Below are positions 32,920 through 40,983 of a DNA stretch of 60,391 nt, in pieces. Every line of letters starts with the position of its first letter. Within the stretch, counting starts at the first letter, position 1. Below the pieces are notes generated by a model. That model made no database searches. It was given only the letters and a program-made list of their open reading frames with translations, and was not told the origin of the DNA. The translations under genes and the position numbers were made by a program. The stretch comes from a bacterium (GTDB lineage: Bacteria; Vulcanimicrobiota; Xenobia; Xenobiales; JADMJV01). The stretch covers positions 82,302-142,692 of the forward strand of contig JADMJV010000017.1 in NCBI GenBank assembly GCA_018780265.1, given 5' to 3'.

Positions 32920-34029
32920 TCAGTTACCGGCGGCAGGCTTGGGTTTCTTGCTAGAAAGTCTTTCCAGGCCCATGCGCGCCACAGGGTCGCCGGGCAACAG
33001 TTCGACCACCTTTTGATAGGAAGTCCTGGCATTTTCCAGATCGGCCGCCGCCAAAGTCTTGTCAAAGACTCGCTCGTAGCAGCAACCCAGAAAGCGCCAA
33101 CCTTCGATGCTCTTTGGATTGATGCCCAGGCCTCGGCGAATCTCGGCCGCCGCCATGTCGGGCCGACCCAGACGATAGTCAAAGGCGCCCAGATAGATCC
33201 AGTATTGAGATTGCTTGGGGTCGGCGGCCACCGCGTCCTTGTAAGAATTCAAGGCATCCGTCAGCTTGCCAGCCTTGGCCGCCGCTTCCGCTCGGCTGAA
33301 ATACTGAGCGTGCATGGCCGGATCGATGTTGCGACCTACCGGATTTTCCACCGGAATCCCCTCAAATCCATCATTGGGCCCGGGCTTTACGTAGCTACTC
33401 TTCTCCAACTCGGCCTTACATCCCACATGATTTGGGTCGGCCTGAAGTCCCCGTTGGAACCAGGCCTCGGCCTGTTTCTGCTTTTCCAGGGCCAGGTAGG
33501 CCTGACCCGCAAAGTAACAGGAGTCGGCCGTTCGGTAGTTTTGGTTGACGACATATTCATAGTCTTCAATCGCTCCCTGCAGGTCTAGCGCAACCCGGCG
33601 ATAGGCAGCCCGCAAAAACCGCGCCTCCACATTGGTGGGGTGAGTTAGCAAAATATTGTCAATCATCACTTGCGCCAGCTCGTCGTTGCCGGCCTTTTGA
33701 AAGGCCACCACCAGGCCCAGGCGATAGGCGCCCACTCGTCCGGCGGCATCGCAAGCAAAGTCTCCCACCATGGAAAAACGAATAGCGTCGTCGATCTGGT
33801 TGTTATCAGCCGACCAGCGAATGCGGGCGTCTACGCGTTCAAAAAAGCTCTGATCGAGAAGGCCGCTGTTCTCGCGCAAGATACCAGGCCAGTCTGGCTG
33901 CGGCTGGCGAAACATTTGCTTGAGCATCTGAATCTGCTGGCCTTCGTCGACGCCGAGAGCCGGCATGGATAACAACAAACCGCAGCCCAGAGCTGCGCAC
34001 ACAATAGGAGTCTTCCAACGGGATAACAT
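32920..34029 (-). CDS. Exported TPR-repeat protein
   Basis: 369 aa. Signal peptide (TPIVCAALGCGLLLSMPALG) then helical TPR-like repeats: VGAYRLGLVVAFQKAGNDELAQ, SCYFAGQAYLALEKQKQAEAWF, HAQYFSRAEAAAKAGKLTDALN, QYWIYLGAFDYRLGRPDMAAAE. Predicted periplasmic or outer-envelope scaffold. The ATG at 34029 is supported by the signal peptide, with AAAGGAA some 11 nt upstream. A terminator at 34.13-34.16 kb separates it from the glycine-zipper pair, so it begins a new unit. It is the most upstream gene of the giant-protein cluster. Confidence 0.75.
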   Translation of the reverse strand: MLSRWKTPIVCAALGCGLLLSMPALGVDEGQQIQMLKQMFRQPQPDWPGILRENSGLLDQSFFERVDARIRWSADNNQIDDAIRFSMVGDFACDAAGRVGAYRLGLVVAFQKAGNDELAQVMIDNILLTHPTNVEARFLRAAYRRVALDLQGAIEDYEYVVNQNYRTADSCYFAGQAYLALEKQKQAEAWFQRGLQADPNHVGCKAELEKSSYVKPGPNDGFEGIPVENPVGRNIDPAMHAQYFSRAEAAAKAGKLTDALNSYKDAVAADPKQSQYWIYLGAFDYRLGRPDMAAAEIRRGLGINPKSIEGWRFLGCCYERVFDKTLAAADLENARTSYQKVVELLPGDPVARMGLERLSSKKPKPAAGN

Positions 34030-34130
34030 AGCGGACCTAATTCCTTTCGAGGTGAGGCGTTCCTGCGACCGGTCCCAGTCGTGGTAGAGGAATTGAATAT
34101 TCCCAAGTCTTCAAAAAAAGTCTGTGCAAA

Positions 34131-34161
34131 GAAAAAAGCCCGCAGCATCGAGCCGGGGCTT
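34131..34161 (-). terminator. Rho-independent terminator of the glycine-zipper pair
   Basis: Minus-strand stem AAGCCC-CGGC paired with GCTG-C-GGGCTT (one bulged base, 5-nt loop TCGAT), then a run of six T. It lies about 28 nt after the stop of the upstream gene. Confidence 0.75.
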
Positions 34162-34189
34162 GTCAGGAGGACCAACGTGGGGATGGTGA

Positions 34190-35260
34190 TTACAGGGTCT
34201 TGCGCAGGACGTTGGTCAACACACCTGCAGCCACGCCGATGCCGGCACCGGCAACAGCGCCGCCCAGCATTCCGGTCATCAGGTTCAGGCCGCCACCCGC
34301 AGTGACGATCTCTTTCTGCTCGGTAACTTTTACGTGTTTGCCCACACCCAGAACGCCACCCTCCATCACCGGAACCTGACCATTTACGCTCTGGGTTCCG
34401 GGGCTGGGGACGCTGCTCTGGTGAACAGGCTGATGGTAGTCGGCCGGGATCTGGCCAAGCACTTTGTTTTCGAAGACGGGGGTCTGGTTGGTGATGGTCT
34501 TGGTGACCGAATTCCCACCCGCCAGCAAGCCCGACAGGCCACCGATGGCAGCTCCGCCGATGGCACCGACGCCAGCCATCTTGGCCATAACTTTGAGGTC
34601 GCCCTCGGTCTTGCGACCTTCGTGGGGGACATACTCGCCTTTGCCCGTCAACTTGCGGGTGACGATTACGCCACCGGCCAGCAAGGTACCGATACCGGCG
34701 CCGATGGCCATACCACCCAGAGCGTCGAAGACCGGGCTGGAAACACCGGCATTGTTCACCTTGTATTCCTGAGTGGTGTACTCGCCGGCTTTCTCAGTCT
34801 TGAAGCTGGCCTGGTGCTTGACGTCCCAACCGGTAAGCTGCGTGCCCTGGTAGGGGTTGCCGTTCTGGTCATACTTGGTGACCGGCTTGCTCACTTCGTC
34901 GCGACGCTCCGTGTTGCCCGCCAGAGTGGGGCGACTGACGTCGTGAGTGGTGGTCGTCACATCGATACTGGGCTGAGCGGCCCAACTGGTGAGCAGATTG
35001 CTGACCAGACCCACACCACCGCCCACTGCGGCTCCGGCGGTTGCGCCCATCACCAGCAACTGTGCGTCTTTGACGTTGGACAGGCTGGGCGGCTGCAGGG
35101 CCGTATCCTTGTCGATGGTCTGCAGGTTGGCGTTGACCTGCTGGTAACCGTCCAGGATGGTGCCGTAGTCGGCGTCGATGCGCTCGAACTCTTTGCTGGC
35201 GCGGTCCACTTTGGTAGGACCGGGAGTATTGTTGCTGCGGAAGATGCTGGCGATATTCAT
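34190..35260 (-). CDS. Glycine-zipper membrane-inserting protein, unknown function
   Basis: Not recognised. 356 aa without a Sec signal; polar start MNIASIFRSNNTPGP. Three Gly/Ala-rich hydrophobic blocks with glycine-zipper spacing (GATAGAAVGGGVGLVSNLL at ~70, GGMAIGAGIGTLLAGGVIV at ~190, then GVGAIGGAAIGGLSGLLAGG) and a fourth at the C-terminus (GGAVAGAGIGVAAGVLTNVL), separated by polar Thr-rich domains. Such helices insert as hairpins or pores. The ATG at 35260 starts 34 nt after the upstream gene stop, with GAAGGA nearby, so they form an operon. Pore-forming toxin, secreted translocator-like protein or envelope protein are all open. Confidence 0.65.
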   Translation of the reverse strand: MNIASIFRSNNTPGPTKVDRASKEFERIDADYGTILDGYQQVNANLQTIDKDTALQPPSLSNVKDAQLLVMGATAGAAVGGGVGLVSNLLTSWAAQPSIDVTTTTHDVSRPTLAGNTERRDEVSKPVTKYDQNGNPYQGTQLTGWDVKHQASFKTEKAGEYTTQEYKVNNAGVSSPVFDALGGMAIGAGIGTLLAGGVIVTRKLTGKGEYVPHEGRKTEGDLKVMAKMAGVGAIGGAAIGGLSGLLAGGNSVTKTITNQTPVFENKVLGQIPADYHQPVHQSSVPSPGTQSVNGQVPVMEGGVLGVGKHVKVTEQKEIVTAGGGLNLMTGMLGGAVAGAGIGVAAGVLTNVLRKTL

Positions 35261-35294
35261 TGTCTTAAATCCTTCTCTCAATGGTCCGCGAGGG

Positions 35295-36959
35295 TTACTT
35301 CTTGTGGCTCGCCTGGCACTGTTCGAGGTCACGAACCAGGCCGGCGTTGTTCTGGTGCTTGGATTCAAGCTGGTTGCGGGAGCGATCTACTTCGCCGCGC
35401 AGACCGTCGAAAGTGGGCTGAAGGTTGTCGGCTTCACGGTCGAGGCGATTGGCCCGGTCGCGCTCCGATTGAGCTTGATTCAGGGTTCCAGGCACCTGGG
35501 CCATCATATTGCTGCCTTCGCTGCGAGCCGAGTTGGCGTCGCGGCGGAGATTGACGGCCTGGTCTTTGGTACGCTCGATGTCTTGCTTGATGGGCTTCAG
35601 TTCGGCGTCGACCTTTTGCTGCACCACCACCGGGATGTTGGCTTCCTCGCGCTGCAACTGCCGGTCGCGCTCTTCCAACTTGCCTTTGCGATCCTGATAC
35701 TTGCCTTCGAGGTCGTTCTCGAGAGCTTTCAACATCTTGGTGGACCGCTGCAGAACCAGTTCGGGAACTTCCTTCTCCTTGGTATCGATGCGCTGCTTCT
35801 CGCCGTCAAGGCGAACTTTCTCGCCATTGAGACCAGCCTCGCCCTTGACCAGGCGGCTCTTCTCATCTTTGTAAAGCTCTTCGCTGCGCTCGCCGGAGAG
35901 TTTCTCCTGATTGGCGTTCTTAAAGCTGACTTCGCCTTCTTTGTCACCGACCACGCCCTGACGTCCGTCCAGTTCCTGGGTGCGGTTCTTGATGTCGGCA
36001 ACCGCTTCGGTGTGAGCCTTGTTGGTGCCGGCTTCGAGAGAGTTCAGCTTGTTCTCTTGCTCGTTGAGCAAAGTCTCTTTCTTGTCCAGTTCCAACCAGG
36101 CCTGACCCTGATGAACCTTGTTGACCATTCCCTTGATGGCACCCTCGCCAGCCTTGACCAGGTTCCAACCGCCCACGGCGCCGATGACACCGAAGATGAT
36201 GGCGCCACCGATAGCACCACCGGCGGCAGCACCGGTGATGGCGCTGAGAGTTACATCCTTGGCCAGCAGGCCCGAGACCAGGTTGCCAGCGCCCATTACG
36301 CCGGCTCCGATAGCGGCACCGCCGGTAGCGCCACCCAGCAGGCCTACGCCGCTGACTACGCTGGCGGCGAACTTGCCTACGCCGCTCATCTTGTTCAAAT
36401 CTGTCTGCTTGGGAGCCTGAGGCTCGCTGGGCTTGGGAGCTCCCGGGAGAGCCGCGCCGGTTTCGCCCTGCAAGTGGTTCCAGCCACCCTTGAGAGCGCC
36501 CACCGGAGCACCGAGGGCCGCGCCAGGAAGTTTACCTACCAGGCCGCCAACCTTATTACCAACCGTCCAACCACCGCTGGCACCGGCCAGACCGCCGATG
36601 AGCATTCCGGCTTTGGCGCCTACGCCCAACGTGGTGAAGGTGGTGCCGATGAAGTTCATTGCGCCGCTGCTGCCTACCGAGGCGATAACCGGTCCGAAAC
36701 CGCCGCCGAGGGCCGCTCCAACCACCGCGCCGCCCAGCACACCTGCATACATCGAGGGGACCATCGCGGCCACACCGACTGCGCCACCGGTTACGGTGCC
36801 GAAGGCGTTGGCGTAGCTGACGGCGGTGCGCACAGTTTCCTTACCCACTGCGGATGCGAAGCTGTCCTTGGGAGCTTCGGGCGCCGGCGGCTGATCGCCG
36901 GGGGTGTTGGCTAGAGTGCGGAACACCGGGGGTTGATTGGCGGCTTGCTGGACTTTCAT
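35295..36959 (-). CDS. Glycine-zipper plus coiled-coil protein, unknown function
   Basis: Not recognised. 554 aa, no Sec signal. Residues 1-50 are polar and Pro/Asn/Gln-rich. About 55-300 hold at least six Gly/Ala hydrophobic segments (GTVTGGAVGVAAMV, GGAVVGAALGGGFGPVIASV, GGATGGAAIGAGVMGAGNLV, GAAAGGAIGGAIIFGVIGAVGG). About 310-554 form one long charged coiled coil (KKETLLNEQENKLNSLE, KLEERDRQLQREEAN, ARSEGSNMMAQVPG). Membrane segments plus a long coiled coil recall translocator or tape-measure-like proteins in outline only. AGGAGAA precedes the ATG at 36959; a perfect TTGACA (37013-37018, minus) lacks a good -10. Confidence 0.65.
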   Translation of the reverse strand: MKVQQAANQPPVFRTLANTPGDQPPAPEAPKDSFASAVGKETVRTAVSYANAFGTVTGGAVGVAAMVPSMYAGVLGGAVVGAALGGGFGPVIASVGSSGAMNFIGTTFTTLGVGAKAGMLIGGLAGASGGWTVGNKVGGLVGKLPGAALGAPVGALKGGWNHLQGETGAALPGAPKPSEPQAPKQTDLNKMSGVGKFAASVVSGVGLLGGATGGAAIGAGVMGAGNLVSGLLAKDVTLSAITGAAAGGAIGGAIIFGVIGAVGGWNLVKAGEGAIKGMVNKVHQGQAWLELDKKETLLNEQENKLNSLEAGTNKAHTEAVADIKNRTQELDGRQGVVGDKEGEVSFKNANQEKLSGERSEELYKDEKSRLVKGEAGLNGEKVRLDGEKQRIDTKEKEVPELVLQRSTKMLKALENDLEGKYQDRKGKLEERDRQLQREEANIPVVVQQKVDAELKPIKQDIERTKDQAVNLRRDANSARSEGSNMMAQVPGTLNQAQSERDRANRLDREADNLQPTFDGLRGEVDRSRNQLESKHQNNAGLVRDLEQCQASHKK

Positions 36960-37043
36960 TGACGTTTCTCCTGGGCCTAAAGTTTCTCGGGAATCGTGTC
37001 CCACCCATAGAATGTCAAAAGACCCTGAACAAACCCTGAAATT

Positions 37044-37853
37044 TTAGAGCTGCTCCCAACTTTTTTTCAAACGCCCTATTTGCTTGGTGTCCAGCGCGGC
37101 GTCCCAGTGCCCTCCCTGCTTCACAGAAGAGCCTACGATGAATCCCTGGGCTGCCCCAAAATCACCCAGATTCTCGGGAGTAATCCCCGAGCCCACCAGT
37201 ACCGGCAGGGAGGTACTGGCCGCGACCCGCTTCACCTCCTGGGCGTCTGCCGGCTGGCCGGTAGCTGAGCCGGTCACAATCAGCCCGTCGGCCAGGCAAA
37301 ACTCGCAGCCGTGAGCCACCTCTTCCAGGCTAAGATCGGCGGTGATCGCATGAGAGCTGTGCTTCTTTTTGATGTCCGTCAAAATTTTGATGTGAGAAGC
37401 CTTCCACAAATCTCGACTGCGCACCAGCTGGCCGGCGCAACCCTCAATCCAGCCTTCATCCGCCACATGGGCGTAGGCAAAGCCCTCCACTCGAATAAAC
37501 GAAGCCTGACACGCCAACGCCACCGCCAGAGCCTGTTGATTGGCGGCCGCCAATACCTGAATCCCCAGGGGCAACTGCACGGCCCGGCGCACTTCGTGAC
37601 CCAGTACCGCCATGGCGGCTACCGTTTCTGGCCCCACCCTGTCGCCTATCATGTAGGGGCGATCGTACATATTCTCCAAGAGAAGACCGTGAAAGCCCGC
37701 CTGCTGATAGAGAATGGCCTCTTCTACGGCGCGATCGAGAATGGCCCCCAGGTCACCGCTCCAACCGGGGGCCCCGGGCAAAGGCCCCACGTGAAGCATG
37801 CCGATGAGAGCAGAGCGATGCCCAAACATGGAGGCAAACCAGTGCTGTTCCAT
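37044..37853 (-). CDS. BtpA/SgcQ-family TIM-barrel protein
   Basis: 269 aa. Diagnostic stretches are IGMLHVGPLPGAPGW near the N-terminus, GFHGLLLENMYDRPY, GIQVLAAANQQALAVA, IRVEGFAYAHVADEGWIEG, and the C-terminal LPVLVGSGITPENL phosphate-binding-like loop. The family includes BtpA, needed for photosystem I stability in cyanobacteria, and SgcQ, of a sugar-catabolism cluster; most members are non-photosynthetic and uncharacterised. No photosynthesis gene is seen here. It stands alone between the glycine-zipper pair and a divergent secreted protein gene. Confidence 0.88.
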   Translation of the reverse strand: MEQHWFASMFGHRSALIGMLHVGPLPGAPGWSGDLGAILDRAVEEAILYQQAGFHGLLLENMYDRPYMIGDRVGPETVAAMAVLGHEVRRAVQLPLGIQVLAAANQQALAVALACQASFIRVEGFAYAHVADEGWIEGCAGQLVRSRDLWKASHIKILTDIKKKHSSHAITADLSLEEVAHGCEFCLADGLIVTGSATGQPADAQEVKRVAASTSLPVLVGSGITPENLGDFGAAQGFIVGSSVKQGGHWDAALDTKQIGRLKKSWEQL

Positions 37854-37919
37854 TTAGAGCAATTCCTGGGGAAGGGCGACTCGTTCCTGCAGCGGGTTAA
37901 AAAAGGCCCAGAAACCGAA

Positions 37920-37945
37920 CAAGGCTCGCGGTGTAGCGAGCCTTG
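37920..37945. other. Perfect 10-bp inverted repeat in the btpA leader region
   Basis: CAAGGCTCGC (37920-37929), a 6-nt loop and GCGAGCCTTG (37936-37945). No T-run adjoins it on either strand, so it is not a standard terminator. It lies in the 190-nt divergent spacer and could be an operator or a 5' UTR structure. Confidence 0.55.
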
Positions 37946-38043
37946 CGTTGGTCTTATCATTATTAGAATCTTCAGCCCCGTTGTCCAGAGGAAATTATTA
38001 AGGTTTTGCTAAGAAGGTTTTATTTTTACCTGAGGAGGTGTTT

Positions 38044-38502
38044 ATGATTCGCTTGCTTCTGCTGCTGCTACTGGCAGTCTTATCCCCAGCAGGGTTTGCT
38101 ATCGAGAAGATCGACCCCGACCCGAAAGGGGTTCAACTCTGCGAGAATTTCTTGAAGGCCTGCCTGATCGAAGACCCCAAAGCGCGCCTGGAGGCCGTTA
38201 TCCCTCTGCTCCACAAAAGCATGCTGAGCAAGGACGGCAAAGACCTGGACCGAAACGTGAAGGAATTCTCCTACTCCAAAGCCTGCGGCGGAGCCAAATT
38301 TTACGCCCTTCCTGTGGAGATCTACGAAGTCCACAAGGGCAATGTGACCACAGTGGGCTTCAAGGAAACGGCTGAAAGAGGCAGGACCGACAAATACTTC
38401 GTGAGTAAGAAAGCCGGTCAACCGGGCCGACCCGCCCCTCTCCACGTCTTCTGGCCAGAGGCCGGCGGCGAACCCAAGTTGATGAACATCGGCTCGCTTT
38501 AG
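38044..38502 (+). CDS. Small secreted protein, unknown function
   Basis: 152 aa. A strong signal peptide (MIRLLLLLLLAVLSPAGFA) is followed by a mixed alpha/beta domain: KGVQLCENFLKACLIEDPKARLE, then KEFSYSKACGGAKFYALPVEIYEVHKG, then GRTDKYFVSKK. It resembles the many small periplasmic DUF domains with an NTF2-like or cystatin-like fold, but I cannot name one. The ATG at 38044 has AGGAGG (38033-38038) at ideal spacing; a GTG 6 nt earlier overlaps that site and is rejected. Monocistronic, divergent from the BtpA-like gene. Confidence 0.7.
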   Translation: MIRLLLLLLLAVLSPAGFAIEKIDPDPKGVQLCENFLKACLIEDPKARLEAVIPLLHKSMLSKDGKDLDRNVKEFSYSKACGGAKFYALPVEIYEVHKGNVTTVGFKETAERGRTDKYFVSKKAGQPGRPAPLHVFWPEAGGEPKLMNIGSL

Positions 38503-38712
38503 GGCCGGGCCAGAGGCGGAATCGTCCTTAGGGCCCGTCCTGGAATAAGCTGGTCAAACCATGACTTGAAGCCCTATTATCGTAGTTCTCCTACCAATGG
38601 AGTCGACCCCAAGTTACCCGTGTGCCACTCCGGGCCTTCAAAAGGGAGAGAAGTGTCGGAGTTATTTCGCGACGGGCCCTTAGGTGGGCTTGCCTCTGTT
38701 TTAGTTCTCATG

Positions 38713-38742
38713 AAAAAAGGACCGGCGAACCGGTCCTTTTTT
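38713..38742. terminator. Bidirectional Rho-independent terminator
   Basis: AAAAAAGGACCGG, loop CGAA, CCGGTCCTTTTTT: a perfect 13-bp arm pair with a stable tetraloop and a T-run on both strands. It lies 19 nt after the stop of the minus-strand DUF1521 gene and about 210 nt after the + strand secreted-protein gene. Confidence 0.92.
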
Positions 38743-38760
38743 CACTTCACCAAACACCAT

Positions 38761-39978
38761 TTAGGTGAATGCCAGACGCGGATCATCGTAGTGATCCCTG
38801 GTGACCTGCTGGCCACTCCCCCAGGAGGGACGGCAGGGATTCTCCCACCACCTGGAATTGTGGACCGTGGCCAGATCCTTGTGGTTGGATTTGACGCCGA
38901 AGTTCTCATCCTGCGTGTAGTAGTTGGTGTAGTCGATGCCACCCTTGTGGTTGTAGTTGACGCCGGCGGTTTCGCCGTCATACTGCCAGCGCTCACGGGC
39001 CTGCGTGTCGCGCGGGTCGAAGCTGCGGTGGGTGATTTCGTTGCCCTTGTTTTGAATCTGAATGTTCTGGTCGCCGTCGTAGATGGAGGTGTTCTCCACT
39101 ACGCCTTGAGGACCGGAAGCGCCCATGGTGATTTTGGTTCCATCGGGCAGTACCAGCGAGCGCTGCTTACCTTCCCAGTCCTTGATATGCTTGCCGTTGA
39201 CGTACTCGTGCGGGTCGCCCGAGTGCTCAATCTTCTGCTTGCCATCAGGGCTGGTGCAGATTACTTTATCGCCGTTCACCGACACGTTCCAACCACCGCT
39301 GGTCGTGTATTTAATCGGCCCGCCTTCCTTTTCCTGACACAGGTGACCGCCCGGATTACCTGTGCCGCACTGGGGCGGGTAGCACTGGTTTTGAGGCCGG
39401 CAACCGTTGTTCCAACCGCCACCGGGAGGGTTGCAGCCGCCATAGCCGCCCTGAGGAGGGTAGCCGCCGCAGCCTTGCTGGTAACCTTGCTGGTAACCGG
39501 CCTGATACTGGCCCTGCTGATAGCCTTGCTGATAGCCCTGCTGGTAAGCGTTCTGGGGGTAGTAGGAACCCTGCGGATACCCGCCGGGATACTGGCCTGG
39601 GTAGCCCGGACCGTAGTTGCCGGGGTTGTAACCACCACACTGCGGGCCGCCGTAGCCGCCACCGCAGGGAGGGGGGAAGTTGTGACAGCCTTGCGGATGA
39701 TGATGATGGCAATCATTCTGATTGTGACGGCCAACCAGCGCACCCAGCGCTGCACCTATTCCGCCGCCGATCAAAGCACCGACTGGATTGAAACCCGAGA
39801 AGAGAAAACCTGCAACTCCACCAGCCAGGGCGCCTTTAGCTGCCCCGCTCGCGGCCCCGTTCTGCTGAGAACCTAAAATTCCGTCGCAGCAATTACCCAT
39901 GTTGCCGCCACCGAACATACTGAACAGACCCATGGCGGCGGGGGCCATCATTAGAGCGCCTACTAAGGGAAAAGCCAT
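38761..39978 (-). CDS. DUF1521 (MIIA autocleavage) domain protein with glycine zipper and Gly/Tyr/Gln-rich linker
   Basis: 405 aa. Hydrophobic Met-rich start (MAFPLVGALMMAPAAMGLFS) without a cleavage site; glycine zipper at ~44-83; His/Cys patch (CHHHHPQGC); low-complexity Gly/Pro/Tyr/Gln region ~105-210 with YQQGYQQG repeats. From about 222 there is a DUF1521 domain: GGWNVSVNGDKVICTSPDGK, then GDPH at 254-257, then VNGKHIKDWEG and LVLPDGTKITMGAS. In Bradyrhizobium NopE1, a type III effector, this metal-ion-inducible domain cuts itself between Asp and Pro of GD-PH. The motif is intact, so Ca2+-triggered self-cleavage is predicted. Own promoter and terminator. Confidence 0.85.
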   Translation of the reverse strand: MAFPLVGALMMAPAAMGLFSMFGGGNMGNCCDGILGSQQNGAASGAAKGALAGGVAGFLFSGFNPVGALIGGGIGAALGALVGRHNQNDCHHHHPQGCHNFPPPCGGGYGGPQCGGYNPGNYGPGYPGQYPGGYPQGSYYPQNAYQQGYQQGYQQGQYQAGYQQGYQQGCGGYPPQGGYGGCNPPGGGWNNGCRPQNQCYPPQCGTGNPGGHLCQEKEGGPIKYTTSGGWNVSVNGDKVICTSPDGKQKIEHSGDPHEYVNGKHIKDWEGKQRSLVLPDGTKITMGASGPQGVVENTSIYDGDQNIQIQNKGNEITHRSFDPRDTQARERWQYDGETAGVNYNHKGGIDYTNYYTQDENFGVKSNHKDLATVHNSRWWENPCRPSWGSGQQVTRDHYDDPRLAFT

Positions 39979-40026
39979 TGTTTAATTCCTCACCTTCTGC
40001 ATCAGTTTCTGTGAAACTTGTTGATG

Positions 40027-40035
40027 CTTATATCA
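40027..40035 (-). promoter_or_regulatory. Extended -10 promoter of the DUF1521 gene
   Basis: On the minus strand TGA-TATAAG, that is TG at -15/-14 plus a 5/6 -10 box (40027-40032). No good -35 lies at 16-18 bp; TTTACT occurs 19 bp upstream. It gives a leader of about 40 nt before the ATG at 39978. Confidence 0.45.
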
Positions 40036-40136
40036 CCGGGGGGGCTTGAAAAGTAAAGACCTCCGAGACAGTTCACACAACTTTAACATGCGATGCTCAT
40101 TCCCCTACCCCGGCAGATCACCGCCTACTTTACGAA

Positions 40137-40934
40137 TCACACGGTCGATTCAAAGCGATGTGGGCCTTGAGGACTGAGTGCCAGATGGAAAGCCACCGCC
40201 TCTTCTTCGAGCCTTTGACACGGAAACTGGCTGATTCGCTCCAGATACTCGGGCGACAGATTGGTCACCAACTTGTGCGGTGTTTCCTGGCCGCGCTGTT
40301 TCCATCGTTCCAGCCCAATCGTCAGCATCTGCTCAATCCCAAGCACCGCTGTGCTCTGGATAAGGGTGTCAAAATCCCTGGCCGAATAGAGGGTCAGTTG
40401 CAACAGATCTTGATGGACCGTAAGCAACCCCACGGGCAACTCCATGGTCTGAAGGAGGCGAGCCTGGGCCAGTTCGGTAGCTTCAAAGTGGACCGACCGG
40501 GCCGAAAAATGAGCACACTGGCGGCTCAATTCCTCAAGCAACTGGCTGGGGTAAGTGACGCTGACCACTCGCCGAGAATCTAACTTCCACCAGGCAAAGC
40601 TGGCTTGATCGCAGTCGTAGTGTAATTGGCCGGAGACCTTCTGGCCGATAGCTTGGGCGCTGACCTCAGCCAATTCGAGTGTGGCCACGTGATAGTCTCG
40701 GGTCAGCGATACCACCATCTGACTCTCAGACAGCGGCCAATCTTTGAGGAGATCATCCAGGCCCCGAAAATGTTGCTCGGGATCCTCCGGCGGAGCCTCG
40801 ATCCGACGCAAATCCAGCGGATGGCCCTTCTCGTCGAGGAGTACCGCGATGACTGCTTCCATCCCCCAGTCGACCCCGATGCGTCGCACTTTCGACACGA
40901 CGGGCTTGCTGGCCGAGCGAAAAAAACCAAACAT
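40137..40934 (-). CDS. PilM/GspL-like actin-fold (ASKHA) protein
   Basis: 265 aa. After a short basic start it reads VRRIGVDWGMEAVIAVLLDEKG, the phosphate-1 loop of the actin/ASKHA fold as in PilM (IGIDIG). Later segments QMVVSLTRDYHVATLELAE, GQLHYDCDQASFAWW and MELPVGLLTVHQDLLQLTLYS match the PilM layout (hairpin, Q/P-rich loop, phosphate-2 strand). PilM is the cytoplasmic actin-like part of the pilus alignment complex, and GspL is its type II secretion counterpart. No pilN, pilO or pilQ follows, so it is an orphan here. Family assignment is moderate; a divergent kinase-like ASKHA protein is the alternative. Confidence 0.6.
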   Translation of the reverse strand: MFGFFRSASKPVVSKVRRIGVDWGMEAVIAVLLDEKGHPLDLRRIEAPPEDPEQHFRGLDDLLKDWPLSESQMVVSLTRDYHVATLELAEVSAQAIGQKVSGQLHYDCDQASFAWWKLDSRRVVSVTYPSQLLEELSRQCAHFSARSVHFEATELAQARLLQTMELPVGLLTVHQDLLQLTLYSARDFDTLIQSTAVLGIEQMLTIGLERWKQRGQETPHKLVTNLSPEYLERISQFPCQRLEEEAVAFHLALSPQGPHRFESTV

Positions 40935-40944
40935 ATCTCTAAGC

Positions 40945-40974
40945 TTTATACCAGGATTGCGATGTCCTTGCTAA
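40945..40974 (-). promoter_or_regulatory. Promoter of the PilM-like gene
   Basis: Minus strand: TTAGCA (40969-40974), an 18-bp spacer and TATAAA (40945-40950) with TG in the extended -10 position. The predicted start of transcription is only a few bases before the ATG at 40934, giving a nearly leaderless message as for vapBC. Confidence 0.45.
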
Positions 40975-40983
40975 CATGCAGCA

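Noticed and set aside
35178..36914. 578-codon + strand frame
   Set aside because: Shadow of the two glycine-zipper genes, which have ribosome sites, a terminator and coherent protein features on the minus strand.
37013..37018. Promoter for the glycine-zipper operon
   Set aside because: A perfect TTGACA on the minus strand, but no acceptable -10 hexamer at 16-18 bp.
39480..39545. Short tandem repeats as an intergenic element
   Set aside because: They encode the in-frame YQQG repeats of the DUF1521 protein linker.
38566..39876. 436-codon + strand frame
   Set aside because: Antisense to the DUF1521 gene and crosses the bidirectional terminator at 38.7 kb.
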